A DNA stretch of 64,000 bases from Vagococcus zengguangii. GTDB taxonomy: Bacteria; Bacillota; Bacilli; Lactobacillales; Vagococcaceae. Location: the NCBI RefSeq assembly GCF_005145005.1, contig NZ_CP039712.1, positions 1,147,001 through 1,211,000 of the forward strand, given 5' to 3'. Positions within the stretch are counted from its first letter, which is position 1; every line of letters begins with the position of its first letter. The position numbers and the translations under genes are program-made. Below, one piece after another: positions 55,519-64,000 of the stretch. The notes below the pieces were generated by a model, which saw only the letters and a list, made by a program, of their open reading frames with translations, did no database searches and was not told the origin of the DNA.

Positions 55519-55650
55519 ATCCTCTTTATACCAGACTATACTGTCGGTTTTGGAATTTCACCAAATCAGCCATGAACTAGTAAACTAGCCATAGGTCGTG
55601 GACTATAACCACCGGTCGGGAATTGCACCCTGCCCCTGAAGACGAACCTT
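55519..55650 (-). ncRNA. FMN riboswitch (RFN element)
   Basis: On the minus strand the segment carries the conserved RFN pieces: TTCAGGGGCAGGGTGCAATT, CCCGACCGGTGGTTATAG, CCACGACC, GATTTGGTGAAATTCCAAAA and CCGACAGTATAGTCTGG. It lies upstream of ribU and its terminator, so FMN binding should stop transcription. Confidence 0.95.
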
Positions 55651-55721
55651 TATTTTTTTTACATACATATTTTATCATGAAACATTTCACAAAACAAGCG
55701 ATTTAGTTTAAATAACAAACC

Positions 55722-56450
55722 TTAATCTTGTTTGTCTAAGTTCATTAAGTCTTTTACTTCTTTTGGTGTTAAGCGACGATATTGACCAGGTGCTAAACCT
55801 TTTAAATCTAAATTACCGTAACGTTCACGCTTAAGTTTAACAACAGGATAGCCAATTGCTTCCATCATCTTCTTAACTTGATGATTACGTCCTTCATGAA
55901 TCGTTAACTCAACAATCGCTGTTTGGTTCGCTTTATCACGTGATAGAATCATCACTTTTGCTGGCGCGGTTTTTCGGCCTTCTAAACGAATACCTTTTTC
56001 TAATTTTTGTAAATCTTTTTGCGTAGGAATTCCTTTAACTTTTGTTACATAAACTTTATCCACTTCGTAACTTGGATGCGTTAATTTATTCGTGAACTCA
56101 CCATCGTTCGTTAATAGTAATAACCCTGAAGTATCATAATCTAAACGCCCTACTGGGAAAATTCGTTCATGAACTCCTGGTAGAAAATCCGTTACAACCG
56201 TACGATCTTTATCGTCAGAAACTGTCGACACAACGCCTCTAGGTTTATATAACATAAAGTAAACATTTTCTTCGCGTGTTAACGGAATTCCATTAACCTC
56301 GATAACATCTTTCTTCGTCACTTTAACGCCCATCTCTGTCACTTTTTTACCATTAACTGTTACTTTCCCTTGAGCGATTAATTCCTCTGATTTTCTTCTT
56401 GAAGCCACACCGCTTTGGGCAAGGAACTTCTGTAATCTAACTTCTTCCAT
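55722..56450 (-). CDS. rluB: Pseudouridine synthase RluB
   Basis: 242 aa. An N-terminal S4 domain (RLQKFLAQSGVASRRKSEEL) and the catalytic motif with Asp in FPVGRLDYDTSGLLLLTNDG. It modifies 23S rRNA. It follows scpB by 26 bases. Confidence 0.94.
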   Translation of the reverse strand: MEEVRLQKFLAQSGVASRRKSEELIAQGKVTVNGKKVTEMGVKVTKKDVIEVNGIPLTREENVYFMLYKPRGVVSTVSDDKDRTVVTDFLPGVHERIFPVGRLDYDTSGLLLLTNDGEFTNKLTHPSYEVDKVYVTKVKGIPTQKDLQKLEKGIRLEGRKTAPAKVMILSRDKANQTAIVELTIHEGRNHQVKKMMEAIGYPVVKLKRERYGNLDLKGLAPGQYRRLTPKEVKDLMNLDKQD

Positions 56451-56476
56451 TTTGTTTATTCATCCTTTCGCAAGAG

Positions 56477-57130
56477 TTACTCGCTAGTTTTTATTTGTTG
56501 TTCATTCAAATAGTCGGTTAAATCTTGTGAATCAAAACTAGCTTCTGGTTCTACCGCTATTTCTTCCTTGAATCGATCAAAGAACAAATCGGTCGGTAAC
56601 TCTTCTGCAAATTCTTTTTCCATCTCTTCAATCGACGGTAAATCATTCAGTGTTTCTAAACCAAAATAGTTCATGAAATAATTAGTAGTACCATACAAAA
56701 TTGGACGTCCTGGCCCATCCAAACGACCTCGCTCTTCAATTAAATTACGAGAAAGCAGTTTCTGTAAAGAACCTGCTGATTGAACGCCACGGATTTCATC
56801 AATTTCCACCCTAGTAATAGGTTGCTTATAAGCGACAATTGATAACGACTCCAGGGCTGCTTGAGACAAATTATGAGACAATGACGATTGCGCATAATCT
56901 TTTAATAGTTCTGCCATTTCTTTTTTAGTCGTTAGTACAAATTGCGTCCCAACTTCTAAAATATTTAAGGCGGAGTTTTCATCTTGTTGATATTTATTCA
57001 TTAAATGTTCTATTTCTTGATAGATAATACTTGTTGGTTGCTGTGTATAGTAGGCCAGTTCGTCTATAGAGACACCTTCTTGCCCTACGACAAACAATAA
57101 CGCTTCTATCTTACTTTGTAAAGAGGTCAT
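56477..57130 (-). CDS. scpB: Segregation and condensation protein B
   Basis: 217 aa, two winged-helix domains and an acidic C-terminal tail. Typical SIVAYKQPITRVEIDEIRGV motif. Part of the SMC-ScpAB condensin complex. Six bases after scpA. Confidence 0.95.
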   Translation of the reverse strand: MTSLQSKIEALLFVVGQEGVSIDELAYYTQQPTSIIYQEIEHLMNKYQQDENSALNILEVGTQFVLTTKKEMAELLKDYAQSSLSHNLSQAALESLSIVAYKQPITRVEIDEIRGVQSAGSLQKLLSRNLIEERGRLDGPGRPILYGTTNYFMNYFGLETLNDLPSIEEMEKEFAEELPTDLFFDRFKEEIAVEPEASFDSQDLTDYLNEQQIKTSE

Positions 57131-57136
57131 GCTTAT

Positions 57137-57904
57137 TTACTCCACTTCTTCTATACTGTTTTCAAATAATAGGATGGGCGCGTATGGCTCTGCTTGGCGT
57201 GCGATAATCGATTTTTTCTTGATCAGCTCTAACATTGCCATAAATGTCGTGACAATCTCACTACGAGTATACGTTTGAAATAAAGAGTCAAATGACAGGC
57301 CACGCGTTTTATCAGCTGATTTAATTTGGTTTTCAATCCAATTCATTTGTGCTTCAATCGAATTTTTATCCGGTTTAATCGTCGTTTCTTGTTTTATTTT
57401 ATGTTTACGTCGCTCTAAAACATCATGAAAGGCAAAAAACAAATCAATCGTAGTGACTTGGTCTGGTTCAAGTTCAGGTATTTCTTCTTGATAATGATCT
57501 AAGTCCATTGGCCCTTTTGAATAATAGTCCCCACGTTGTTGCTCTTTTTCTTTTAAAACACCCGCTGCGTACTTAAATTTACGATACTCTAGAAGTTGGG
57601 CAACTAGCGCGTCCCGAGGATCTTCTTCGGCCATTAGGTCATCATCGTTAAAAATAAGCTCTTGTTTTGGCAATAACATTTTACTTTTAATTGACATTAA
57701 CGTCGCAGCCATTACCATATACTCACCGGCCACTTCTAATTGAAGCTCTTTCATGGAATGAATGAATTTCATGTATTGAGAAGTGATTTGCGCTATCGGA
57801 ATATCATAAATATCCACCTCTAAGGTTTTAATTAAATGCAATAATAAATCAAGAGGTCCTTCAAATACCTCTAATTTTAAATTCAATTCTACCATTTCCG
57901 ACAC
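57137..57904 (-). CDS. scpA: Segregation and condensation protein A
   Basis: 255-aa kleisin subunit of SMC-ScpAB. The N-terminal FEGPLDLLLHLIKTLEVDIYDIPI motif is diagnostic. First gene of scpA-scpB-rluB. Confidence 0.95.
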   Translation of the reverse strand: MSEMVELNLKLEVFEGPLDLLLHLIKTLEVDIYDIPIAQITSQYMKFIHSMKELQLEVAGEYMVMAATLMSIKSKMLLPKQELIFNDDDLMAEEDPRDALVAQLLEYRKFKYAAGVLKEKEQQRGDYYSKGPMDLDHYQEEIPELEPDQVTTIDLFFAFHDVLERRKHKIKQETTIKPDKNSIEAQMNWIENQIKSADKTRGLSFDSLFQTYTRSEIVTTFMAMLELIKKKSIIARQAEPYAPILLFENSIEEVE

Positions 57905-57963
57905 CTTTCATGTGTGATTAACTTCAATATTATAGCATACTACTAAGTAACAGGTGTAGTGTT

Positions 57964-58854
57964 TTACGCTCTAGGGAAATATTGCTTGTAAACTTCAGCC
58001 ATTCGTTTTTTGGTAATGTGTGTATAAATTTGAGTCGTCGAAATATCCGAATGTCCCAGCAACTCTTGGACAACACGTAAATCTGCGCCATTTTCTAAGA
58101 GATGGGTCGCAAAACTATGACGCAACGTATGAGGTGTTACCTCGCTTTTAATCCCTGTTTGGACAACGTATTGCTTTAGATTTTTCCAAATACCTTGACG
58201 AGAGAACCCTCCACCACGATGATTTAAAAATAATATATTGGTTGGTTTCTGTACATCAGCAAGGAATGGTCGAGCCTCGTCTAAATAGGTATTAATCCAT
58301 TTAATCGCGTGATCACCTAACGGAATAATACGCTCTTTATCACCCTTACCGATTGTTTGAATCAGGCCAAGTGATAAATGAAGATTGTCTAGTTTCAAGG
58401 TAATTAATTCTGTCACGCGAAGTCCTGTTGCGTACATCACTTCGAATATAGCACGATCTCGAATTCCTAAAATGGTATTAGTATCAGGTGCATCAATGAT
58501 TTTTTCGACTTCTGATAGAGACAATGTTTTCGGTAACGTGCTCCCTTTTTTAGGTGTATCAACGTATTGCATAGGATCCTGATCAGTAATACGTTCCAAG
58601 CGTAAAAATTGATGAAACTTACGTAAGGTTGACACCATTCTAATACTAGTCGCTGCTGATTTGCCTTCATCACTTAGTTGTTTCAAGAACGCCAAGACAT
58701 GATAGCGATCAACCACTTGCCATTCTGTTAAGCCTTCTTTTTCCAAAAAAGCTAAGTACTGACGTAAATCTCGTGTATAGCTTTCAATACTATTTTTTGA
58801 TAATCCGCGTTCAACTTTTAAATGATGAATATATTCTTCAACTGATTCGTTCAT
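57964..58854 (-). CDS. xerD: Site-specific tyrosine recombinase XerD
   Basis: 296 aa. The catalytic residues are in ATGLRVTELI (Arg), TPHTLRHSFATHLL (His-x-x-Arg), QELLGHSDISTTQIYTH (His, Tyr). It sits beside scpA as in Bacillus and Enterococcus. The window thus encodes both XerD and XerS. Confidence 0.93.
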   Translation of the reverse strand: MNESVEEYIHHLKVERGLSKNSIESYTRDLRQYLAFLEKEGLTEWQVVDRYHVLAFLKQLSDEGKSAATSIRMVSTLRKFHQFLRLERITDQDPMQYVDTPKKGSTLPKTLSLSEVEKIIDAPDTNTILGIRDRAIFEVMYATGLRVTELITLKLDNLHLSLGLIQTIGKGDKERIIPLGDHAIKWINTYLDEARPFLADVQKPTNILFLNHRGGGFSRQGIWKNLKQYVVQTGIKSEVTPHTLRHSFATHLLENGADLRVVQELLGHSDISTTQIYTHITKKRMAEVYKQYFPRA

Positions 58855-58906
58855 GTTTTCACCTCATTCTGTTTTCCGTATAAATATTATGTAAACTATT
58901 ATAACA

Positions 58907-58945
58907 AAAAAATAAGCAACGCAAAACCTTTACGTTGCTTATTTT
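58907..58945 (-). terminator. Terminator of fur
   Basis: AAATAAGCAACG and CGTTGCTTATTT pair around an 11-base loop, with T-run on the minus strand. Confidence 0.85.
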
Positions 58946-59388
58946 TAATTGGTTTGACACTTATGACAAACGCCATGAAAAGTTAAACGATGATCGCTTA
59001 CTTTGAAACGAAAATCTCGTTCAACAAGTTTTTCGACTTCTAATAATAAATCTTCCTCAATTTCTTCAATGTCGCCACACTCTAAACATAATAAATGATG
59101 GTGAAAATGTTTAGCCCCTTCTTTTCGCAAATCATAGCGTGCTACACCATCTGTAAAACTAATTTTATCAATAATTTTTAGTTCTGTAAGCATTTCTAAG
59201 GTTCGATAAACAGTAGCCAAACCGATATCATGACTTTTCATTTTAACTAATAAATAGATTTCTTCAGCGGTTAAATGATCTTTTTCATTCTCAATTAAAA
59301 CTTGGACAGTTGCCTCTCGTTGAGGTGTTAATTTATAGCCACCATCATGCAGTTGGGTCCGAATTGATTCAATTTGCTTTTCTGACAT
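58945..59388 (-). CDS. fur: Ferric uptake regulator Fur
   Basis: 147 aa, closer in sequence to B. subtilis Fur than to PerR (YKLTPQREATVQVLIENE; GLATVYRTLEMLTELKIIDK). Zinc-site Cys pairs CLECG and CHKC are present. The AKHFHHHLLCLECG segment provides metal-binding His. Likely repressor of the Fur-boxed siderophore operon at 28515. Two PerR-type boxes precede it. Confidence 0.92.
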   Translation of the reverse strand: MSEKQIESIRTQLHDGGYKLTPQREATVQVLIENEKDHLTAEEIYLLVKMKSHDIGLATVYRTLEMLTELKIIDKISFTDGVARYDLRKEGAKHFHHHLLCLECGDIEEIEEDLLLEVEKLVERDFRFKVSDHRLTFHGVCHKCQTN

Positions 59389-59403
59389 CTCGACACCTCT
59401 TAT

Positions 59404-59461
59404 TTGTAATAATTATAATCTAGCAACCAAAAATAAGCTAAACTATTTATAATAATTATAA
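59404..59461 (-). promoter_or_regulatory. Two PerR-type boxes upstream of fur
   Basis: TTATAATAATTATAA at 59447-59461 is a perfect 7-1-7 PerR-box sequence (TTATAATNATTATAA). TTGTAATAATTATAA at 59404-59418 differs at one base and covers the apparent -10 (TATAAT) of fur. In B. subtilis fur is under PerR control, so the pattern fits. Confidence 0.6.
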
Positions 59462-59478
59462 AATAGTTTAGCTTATTT
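59431..59478. terminator. Terminator of the MFS gene, 18-bp perfect stem
   Basis: AAATAAGCTAAACTATTT (59431-59448) and AAATAGTTTAGCTTATTT (59461-59478) pair perfectly. The loop and stem tips contain the upstream PerR-type box. Confidence 0.8.
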
Positions 59479-59488
59479 ATCAAGAATT

Positions 59489-60697
59489 CTAATGATTTGT
59501 TTGCAATTTATCGACTTTCATGCTGTAAAACATAGCAATTACACCAATCACCATCACGGCGACGCCTAATCCTAACATGTTTTTGACCCCACCATAAGTG
59601 ATGATTTGTCCACCAATAAAACTACCAAAAACATTCCCAGCTGTCACTGCAGCCATTACAAACGTTTGCCCTTTCACATTATCCTTTTTCTCCGTTAGTT
59701 CATTAATATAATGAGCGTATGCTGGAGTTATGATTGCAAATGAAAACATTTGGAGCAATTGAACCGGAACAATTTGCAAGAAGTTTCCTGCAACTAGATA
59801 CAACACGCTACGAATAAAGAAGAAAATGACCGAAATTTTCAATAAGTTACGAACCTTAAATTTTCTTTCTAACCACTGAAAACCAAACATTACTGGAATT
59901 TCAACTACACTAGCAATGGCGATGGCATAACCTACTTGACTTTTCGTACCATTTACATGGGTAATTATTTGAGGCAAGAACACGTTAACTATCGTGTGGA
60001 AGGTAAAAACCATCGCAATTGCCACAAGCAACGGGAGTAAACTAGGATATTTTTTTAATAAATTAGTTGTTACCTGCTTTTCTTCATGGACAGTCTTATT
60101 CAAAACATTTCTGTCATCAGCTATGTGAGGCAAGTAAAACAGTAACGCTAATAAGAAGAACGCGACGACTGTCGTCACAACAGGAATAGATAAACTGCTA
60201 TGTTTCGCTAACCATCCCCCTAATAAGAAAGACGTTAGGGCATACGTTCCAGAACCAATCCCACGAGTAATTGAGAATGATACACGATAGCCAGCGTTGA
60301 CGTATTCGTATACCAGACTGGTCATGAGTGGTTGCACATTGTATAACAAAACGACAGCCAAACAATAGAGTAGCGCAATTAAGGCATCAGATTGATTGAA
60401 AAACATTAATAATAGATTAATGACTCCCATCGTCAACAGACTACCACTAATAATTTTTCTTAAACTTAAACTTGGCATTTTTTCCATTATAAAACCTGTT
60501 GCTATTTGAACAACTACCGAAATCAGACTCGCGATAGCAATAATGATACCGACCATTGCATCACTGATTCCACGATCCAACATATAAACGGTCGCAAACC
60601 CACTCACACTACAAAACATGACCCAATACAAACCTTGAATTAATGCTAGTTTCCCGAATACAGACTGTTTTTTTTCATTTTTTTGACTGCTCAACAT
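59489..60697 (-). CDS. MFS transporter
   Basis: 402 aa, twelve TM helices, MFS_1-like with some resemblance to LacY/nucleoside-H+ symporter-type transporters. Substrate not identified. A strong AGGAGGGG precedes the ATG. Single-gene unit with its own terminator. Confidence 0.82.
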   Translation of the reverse strand: MLSSQKNEKKQSVFGKLALIQGLYWVMFCSVSGFATVYMLDRGISDAMVGIIIAIASLISVVVQIATGFIMEKMPSLSLRKIISGSLLTMGVINLLLMFFNQSDALIALLYCLAVVLLYNVQPLMTSLVYEYVNAGYRVSFSITRGIGSGTYALTSFLLGGWLAKHSSLSIPVVTTVVAFFLLALLFYLPHIADDRNVLNKTVHEEKQVTTNLLKKYPSLLPLLVAIAMVFTFHTIVNVFLPQIITHVNGTKSQVGYAIAIASVVEIPVMFGFQWLERKFKVRNLLKISVIFFFIRSVLYLVAGNFLQIVPVQLLQMFSFAIITPAYAHYINELTEKKDNVKGQTFVMAAVTAGNVFGSFIGGQIITYGGVKNMLGLGVAVMVIGVIAMFYSMKVDKLQTNH

Positions 60698-60708
60698 TTC
60701 CCCTCCTA

Positions 60709-60744
60709 AAAAAGGATGTGATTGACAATGATCACATCCTAAAC
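60709..60744 (-). terminator. Terminator of cvfB
   Basis: AGGATGTGAT (60713-60722) pairs with ATCACATCCT (60731-60740); T-rich tail on the minus strand. Confidence 0.75.
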
Positions 60745-60754
60745 ACGAACTTAA

Positions 60755-61636
60755 TTATCCTTTAGTCGATTTTTGTTCTTGTTCTTCAATTAAAATAGTA
60801 TAACCATTTTCCTGTTTAATTTTTTTAGCTTTCATCAAGCTACCTAGAGCACGTTTAAATTGTGCTTTACTAATAGCAAACATTTCCTTGATTTCATCAG
60901 GTGTTGATTTATCGGTAAATGGAATTTTACCCTCACGAGATTGACGCAAAAATGTTAAAACCATATTGGCATCATCTGAAATAACTTCGTGCGCACGAGG
61001 TTTCAACGAAATATTTAACATACCATCTGGTCGAATACCGATAACACGACCGGTTACTTTCTCACCTAAACGAGGTTCATTAAAACGTTCTGAAGGATGA
61101 ATAAAGGCTAAATGATAGTCTTCTGTTAGAACGAATGTCCCAACGACTTTCACGCGGTAAACAGTTCCTGTCACATTTTTATTATGCATGTCTTCAGTTG
61201 CCGGACGACTCATCGCAGCTACTCGCTCTTCATCTGCTAATTCCGCCCATAAACGGTCTTTTTCGTCAGTACGTAACGTCACATATAAACGATCATCTTT
61301 CTTCGGCCATAATTCCTTCATAGCGGGTAATTCGTCTGAAGATAAAGCAATATCTTTATCCCCTAAGCCAATATTAATGAAGGCACCTAAGTCGCGACGT
61401 GTACCGACAACATCAGCAAACCCGTATTTTCCTTTAACAATTTCTGGTATTTGTGTCGTTAAGGCACCTTCACCTTTTTGGTTGAGGTAAGCAAACCCTT
61501 CAACAGCATCACCAAGTTGGCGTTCCCCTTCACTTTTAGCTAATTTAAACGTAAAACCATTCTTTTGAACATAATATGATGTATCATTTTCATCAGTAAT
61601 TAAACCCGTCCAAACAGTTCCTAATAAGTCTTTCAT
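60755..61636 (-). CDS. cvfB: S1-domain RNA-binding protein CvfB
   Basis: 293 aa, several S1-like beta-barrels (GTRRDLGAFINIGLGDKDIA; GTVYRVKVVGTFVLTEDY) and a C-terminal winged helix. Homologues affect virulence-gene expression in staphylococci. ATG 61636 is used; the RBS is weak and a GTG nine bases upstream is possible. Confidence 0.85.
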   Translation of the reverse strand: MKDLLGTVWTGLITDENDTSYYVQKNGFTFKLAKSEGERQLGDAVEGFAYLNQKGEGALTTQIPEIVKGKYGFADVVGTRRDLGAFINIGLGDKDIALSSDELPAMKELWPKKDDRLYVTLRTDEKDRLWAELADEERVAAMSRPATEDMHNKNVTGTVYRVKVVGTFVLTEDYHLAFIHPSERFNEPRLGEKVTGRVIGIRPDGMLNISLKPRAHEVISDDANMVLTFLRQSREGKIPFTDKSTPDEIKEMFAISKAQFKRALGSLMKAKKIKQENGYTILIEEQEQKSTKG

Positions 61637-61721
61637 ATAATCCACTCAATTCTATATTGTTTATTTATGCTTTATTATAGCATAACTCATTGACTGGATT
61701 CACTTATTCAGAGAAAAAAGA

Positions 61722-61757
61722 AAAAAGAGTTTGAACATTAATGTTCAAACTCTTCTC
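61722..61757 (-). terminator. Terminator of the NCS2 permease gene
   Basis: AGAGTTTGAACATT and AATGTTCAAACTCT form a perfect 28-base palindrome (61727-61754), T-run on the minus strand. Confidence 0.85.
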
Positions 61758-61767
61758 GTACACCTAA

Positions 61768-63204
61768 TTATAAAACACTCATAATCACAAAGTTTAAAAT
61801 AAATAAGGCTGTAATAATCCACACAATTGGAGAAATATCTTTAATTCTACCTTTGATTACTTTCAAGATAACATAGAAGATGAAACCTACCGCGATACCA
61901 TAAGAAATGCTGAAAGATAGACCCATAAAGACTGAAGCAAAGAATGCTGGAATAGCTTCATCTAAATTACCCCAGTTAATTTCTGTAAATGAGCTTAACA
62001 TCATGATACCAACAACGATTAAAACAGGCGCTGTTGCTTGAGCTGGAACGACAGCGATTAATGGTGCGAACAAGCTACTTAAAGCAAATAAGATAGCTAC
62101 TACAACGGAAGTTAATCCTGTACGACCACCTGCACCAATACCTGCTGCACTCTCAACAAAAGTTGTTGTATTAGACGTACCGAAAATTGCACCAATAGAT
62201 GTTGCAATTGCATCGGCAAATAGTGCACGGTCCATTTTTGATTTCATACCAGTACTATTTTCCAATGCCGCTTCATCTTCTGCACTGAAGATTCCTGTTT
62301 TACGACCTGTTCCGATGAAAGTTCCAATTGTATCAAATGTATCAGATAAACTAAACGCTAAAATCGTCATTAAAACTAATGGAATACGTTTCGTATTTTC
62401 AAATAAACTTGGCAAACCTTCTGAACCAAAAGCTGCCCCAAACGTCGTACCTAGTTCTTTGATTGAGCTACCTAATGAATTGTTTTTGAAGTCAACTGCG
62501 GATAAATCAACCACACCCATTAAAATACCGATTAACGTCGTACCGATAATTGAAATTAAAATACCACCTTTAACATCTAATGACACTAAAATAATTGTTA
62601 AGACTAAACCAATAACAGCCAAAATCATTTCAGGACTATTAAACATTGCTAAACCAGGAACGACTCCACCATTAATATTTACGCTAACAGTTTGGCCATT
62701 GTCTACGATTGAATTAGTAATTGAACCAGCATCTCCTGAGAAACTTAATAAGTTAGCACTTTTTAAACCTGCATAAGCAACGAAAATCCCAATCCCGCCA
62801 CCAATGGCATGTTGTAAGCTTTCTGGAATTGCTTTAATAATCATTTTTCTAATTTTAGTTACTGTAATCAAAATATTAATAATACCACATAAGAAAACCA
62901 TTCCTAAAGCTTGCTGCCAAGAGTAACCTAAACCAAATACGACGGTAAAGGTGAAAAATGCATTTAAGCCCATCCCTGGTGCTTGTGCATACGGTACGTT
63001 AGCAAATAATCCCATCACTAATGTTCCAATAATTGAAGAAATAATTGTTGCTAAGAAAACTGCTTGAAACGGCATCCCTGATTGAGATAAAATGTTTGGG
63101 TTTACAAACAAGATGTAACTCATTGCAAAGAAGGTTGTCAAACCTGCAATTACCTCTCTAGAAACTGTGGTGCCATTTTCTTTCAGTTTGAAAAACTTGT
63201 CCAT
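61768..63204 (-). CDS. NCS2 family purine permease (AzgA/PbuG-like)
   Basis: 478 aa, about 12-14 TM helices. AzgA-group features include PNILSQSGMPFQAVFLAT, the helix-8 DTFDTIGTFIGTGRKTG, and helix-10 AAGIGAGGRTGLTSV. It probably imports adenine/guanine/hypoxanthine. The upstream region holds PurBox-like motifs and a good promoter. Confidence 0.9.
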   Translation of the reverse strand: MDKFFKLKENGTTVSREVIAGLTTFFAMSYILFVNPNILSQSGMPFQAVFLATIISSIIGTLVMGLFANVPYAQAPGMGLNAFFTFTVVFGLGYSWQQALGMVFLCGIINILITVTKIRKMIIKAIPESLQHAIGGGIGIFVAYAGLKSANLLSFSGDAGSITNSIVDNGQTVSVNINGGVVPGLAMFNSPEMILAVIGLVLTIILVSLDVKGGILISIIGTTLIGILMGVVDLSAVDFKNNSLGSSIKELGTTFGAAFGSEGLPSLFENTKRIPLVLMTILAFSLSDTFDTIGTFIGTGRKTGIFSAEDEAALENSTGMKSKMDRALFADAIATSIGAIFGTSNTTTFVESAAGIGAGGRTGLTSVVVAILFALSSLFAPLIAVVPAQATAPVLIVVGIMMLSSFTEINWGNLDEAIPAFFASVFMGLSFSISYGIAVGFIFYVILKVIKGRIKDISPIVWIITALFILNFVIMSVL

Positions 63205-63229
63205 TACGATTCCCCTTTTAAATTAAATT

Positions 63230-63356
63230 ACGAACATTAACAACCTAAAAAGTTGAATTGTTCACTTATTAAGAACAACCTCATTATAAATTTGCTTCGT
63301 GAAAATTGCAATAGATATTCCGTATTTTTTAAGTAAAACGTTACACAATGTTCGTG
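63230..63356 (-). promoter_or_regulatory. Promoter and PurBox-like motifs of the NCS2 gene
   Basis: On the minus strand TTGCAA (63306-63311) and TATAAT (63283-63288) are 17 bases apart. ACGAACATT occurs at 63230-63238 (plus strand) and at 63348-63356 (minus strand). Each differs from the PurR PurBox core CCGAACWWT at one base. Two AACAACCT repeats (63239-63246 and 63274-63281) also lie in the leader. No purine riboswitch aptamer is seen. Confidence 0.5.
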
Positions 63357-63495
63357 TTTAGTTGCGTTCACTAAAATTTATAAGATGTATTACGTCATAA
63401 TGTACTATAAATGTATAATGATAGTTAATAAACAATGAATCCAACTCATGAATTTAAGTCCCTAGTCTTTTTTTGAAATATAGAACGTTTTATGA

Positions 63496-63549
63496 TTGAT
63501 TTTTTTATTTTTTAGGAGTACGATATTAATATATTTAGGCACACCTAAA
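63496..63549 (+). promoter_or_regulatory. mntH promoter and MntR/DtxR-like operator
   Basis: TTGATT (63496-63501) and TACGAT (63519-63524) are 17 bases apart. TTTAGG-CACA-CCTAAA (63534-63549), a perfect inverted repeat, overlaps the transcription start region and the RBS, suited to repression by a manganese-sensing DtxR-family protein. Confidence 0.6.
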
Positions 63550-63563
63550 AAGGAGGTTGTAAT

Positions 63564-64000
63564 ATGTCAAATAATATCGAGTCGATAGAAACCCCTCAAA
63601 TGAAAAGCCTTAGTGAGGTACATGCTACAGTTGAGGTACCAACTGATAAAAGTTTTATCAAAAATTTAATCGCATTTTCCGGTCCTGGTGCATTAGTAGC
63701 CGTTGGATACATGGATCCCGGAAACTGGATTACTTCTATAGGAGGTGGGGCAAAATATGGTTACTTATTGCTTTCCATTATTATGCTCTCAAGCTTAATT
63801 GCGATGTTACTGCAATATATGTCCGCCAAACTAGGCATCGTCACCCAAATGGATTTAGCTCAAGCCACACAAAAATTGACAGGTAAGAAAATGTCATTCT
63901 TCTTATGGATCATAGCTGAACTTGCTATTATGGCAACGGATATTGCCGAAGTAATCGGAGGGGCTATTGCTTTAAACTTGCTATTTGGAATTCCCCTATT
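63564..64000 (+). CDS. mntH: Nramp-type divalent metal transporter (MntH), partial
   Basis: The first 145 codons are in the window; the gene runs off the right edge. The DPGN motif lies in [14 protein letters not shown], followed by TM helices with [15 protein letters not shown], the conserved helix-3 segment. It is a proton-coupled Mn2+/Fe2+ importer. AAAGGAGG ends eight bases before ATG 63564. The upstream palindrome suggests manganese control. Confidence 0.93.
   Translation, partial: MSNNIESIETPQMKSLSEVHATVEVPTDKSFIKNLIAFSGPGALVAVGYMDPGNWITSIGGGAKYGYLLLSIIMLSSLIAMLLQYMSAKLGIVTQMDLAQATQKLTGKKMSFFLWIIAELAIMATDIAEVIGGAIALNLLFGIPL

Noticed and set aside
62315-62776. Plus-strand open frame of 153 codons opposite the NCS2 gene
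   Set aside because: It is antisense to conserved permease sequence and has an unnatural Lys/Pro/Ile-rich composition.
63205-63400. Purine riboswitch upstream of the NCS2 permease
   Set aside because: None of the conserved aptamer loops is present on the minus strand.

Overview
The window looks like a low-G+C Gram-positive chromosome from the Lactobacillales, most likely Vagococcus or a close Enterococcaceae relative. The evidence is the core gene order (cmk-rpsA-der-hup, recQ-ypbB-ferredoxin-ribU, rluB-scpB-scpA-xerD-fur), a SAG1386/EF1546-type LysM protein, a YpiA-ReoY pair, and a MurE / D-aspartate ligase / aspartate racemase cluster that predicts Lys-D-Asp cross-bridges. The genus is inferred from recalled gene content, not from a database search.

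Layout. Positions 241-2928 hold an OmpR-family response regulator, its sensor kinase and a small tautomerase. Positions 3000-19093 form one functional module, all on the plus strand: tRNA-Sec (anticodon TCA), a D-proline reductase operon (prdC-prdA-small protein-prdB-prdD-prdE-prdF plus a TSUP permease), then a complete selenium-supply and selenocysteine operon (selD, yedF, DUF3343 carrier, selB, NifS-like desulfurase, selA, yedE, TusA-like protein, small membrane protein). Two genes, prdC (TGA at 4639) and prdB (TGA at 7467), read through an in-frame UGA and must be annotated as selenoproteins. PrdF makes D-proline, PrdA/PrdB reduce it to 5-aminovalerate, PrdC delivers electrons, and the sel genes supply the Sec residues that PrdB and PrdC need. 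This is Stickland chemistry, best known from clostridia, packaged with its whole decoding machinery in a lactic-acid-bacterial chromosome. It is the most interesting system in the window.

Positions 19157-20963 carry an AT-rich gap with a probable MscS-type gene remnant, a dif_SL-like sequence and xerS. Almost every gene before about 20.97 kb is on the plus strand and almost every gene after it is on the minus strand. Together these suggest that the replication terminus lies here.

Positions 20982-63204 are mostly minus-strand housekeeping and accessory genes: TetR, DUF2804, aldehyde dehydrogenase and YdeI-like genes; a Fur-box-controlled siderophore ABC operon; an OatA-like acyltransferase; msrA-yozE; ypmR-ypmS; degV; hemolysin III (plus strand); the D-Asp/MurE cluster; mgsA, folA, thyA; an ABC-F ATPase; cca-mazG; reoY-ypiA; hup; der; rpsA; cmk; a LysM protein; recQ-ypbB; ferredoxin; ribU with an FMN riboswitch; rluB-scpB-scpA; xerD; fur behind two PerR-type boxes; an MFS transporter; cvfB; and an NCS2 purine permease. 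The right edge starts an mntH gene (plus strand, truncated by the window) behind an MntR/DtxR-like palindrome.

Most transcription units end in clear hairpin-plus-T terminators, and several are shared between convergent genes. No CRISPR array, insertion sequence or prophage was seen.
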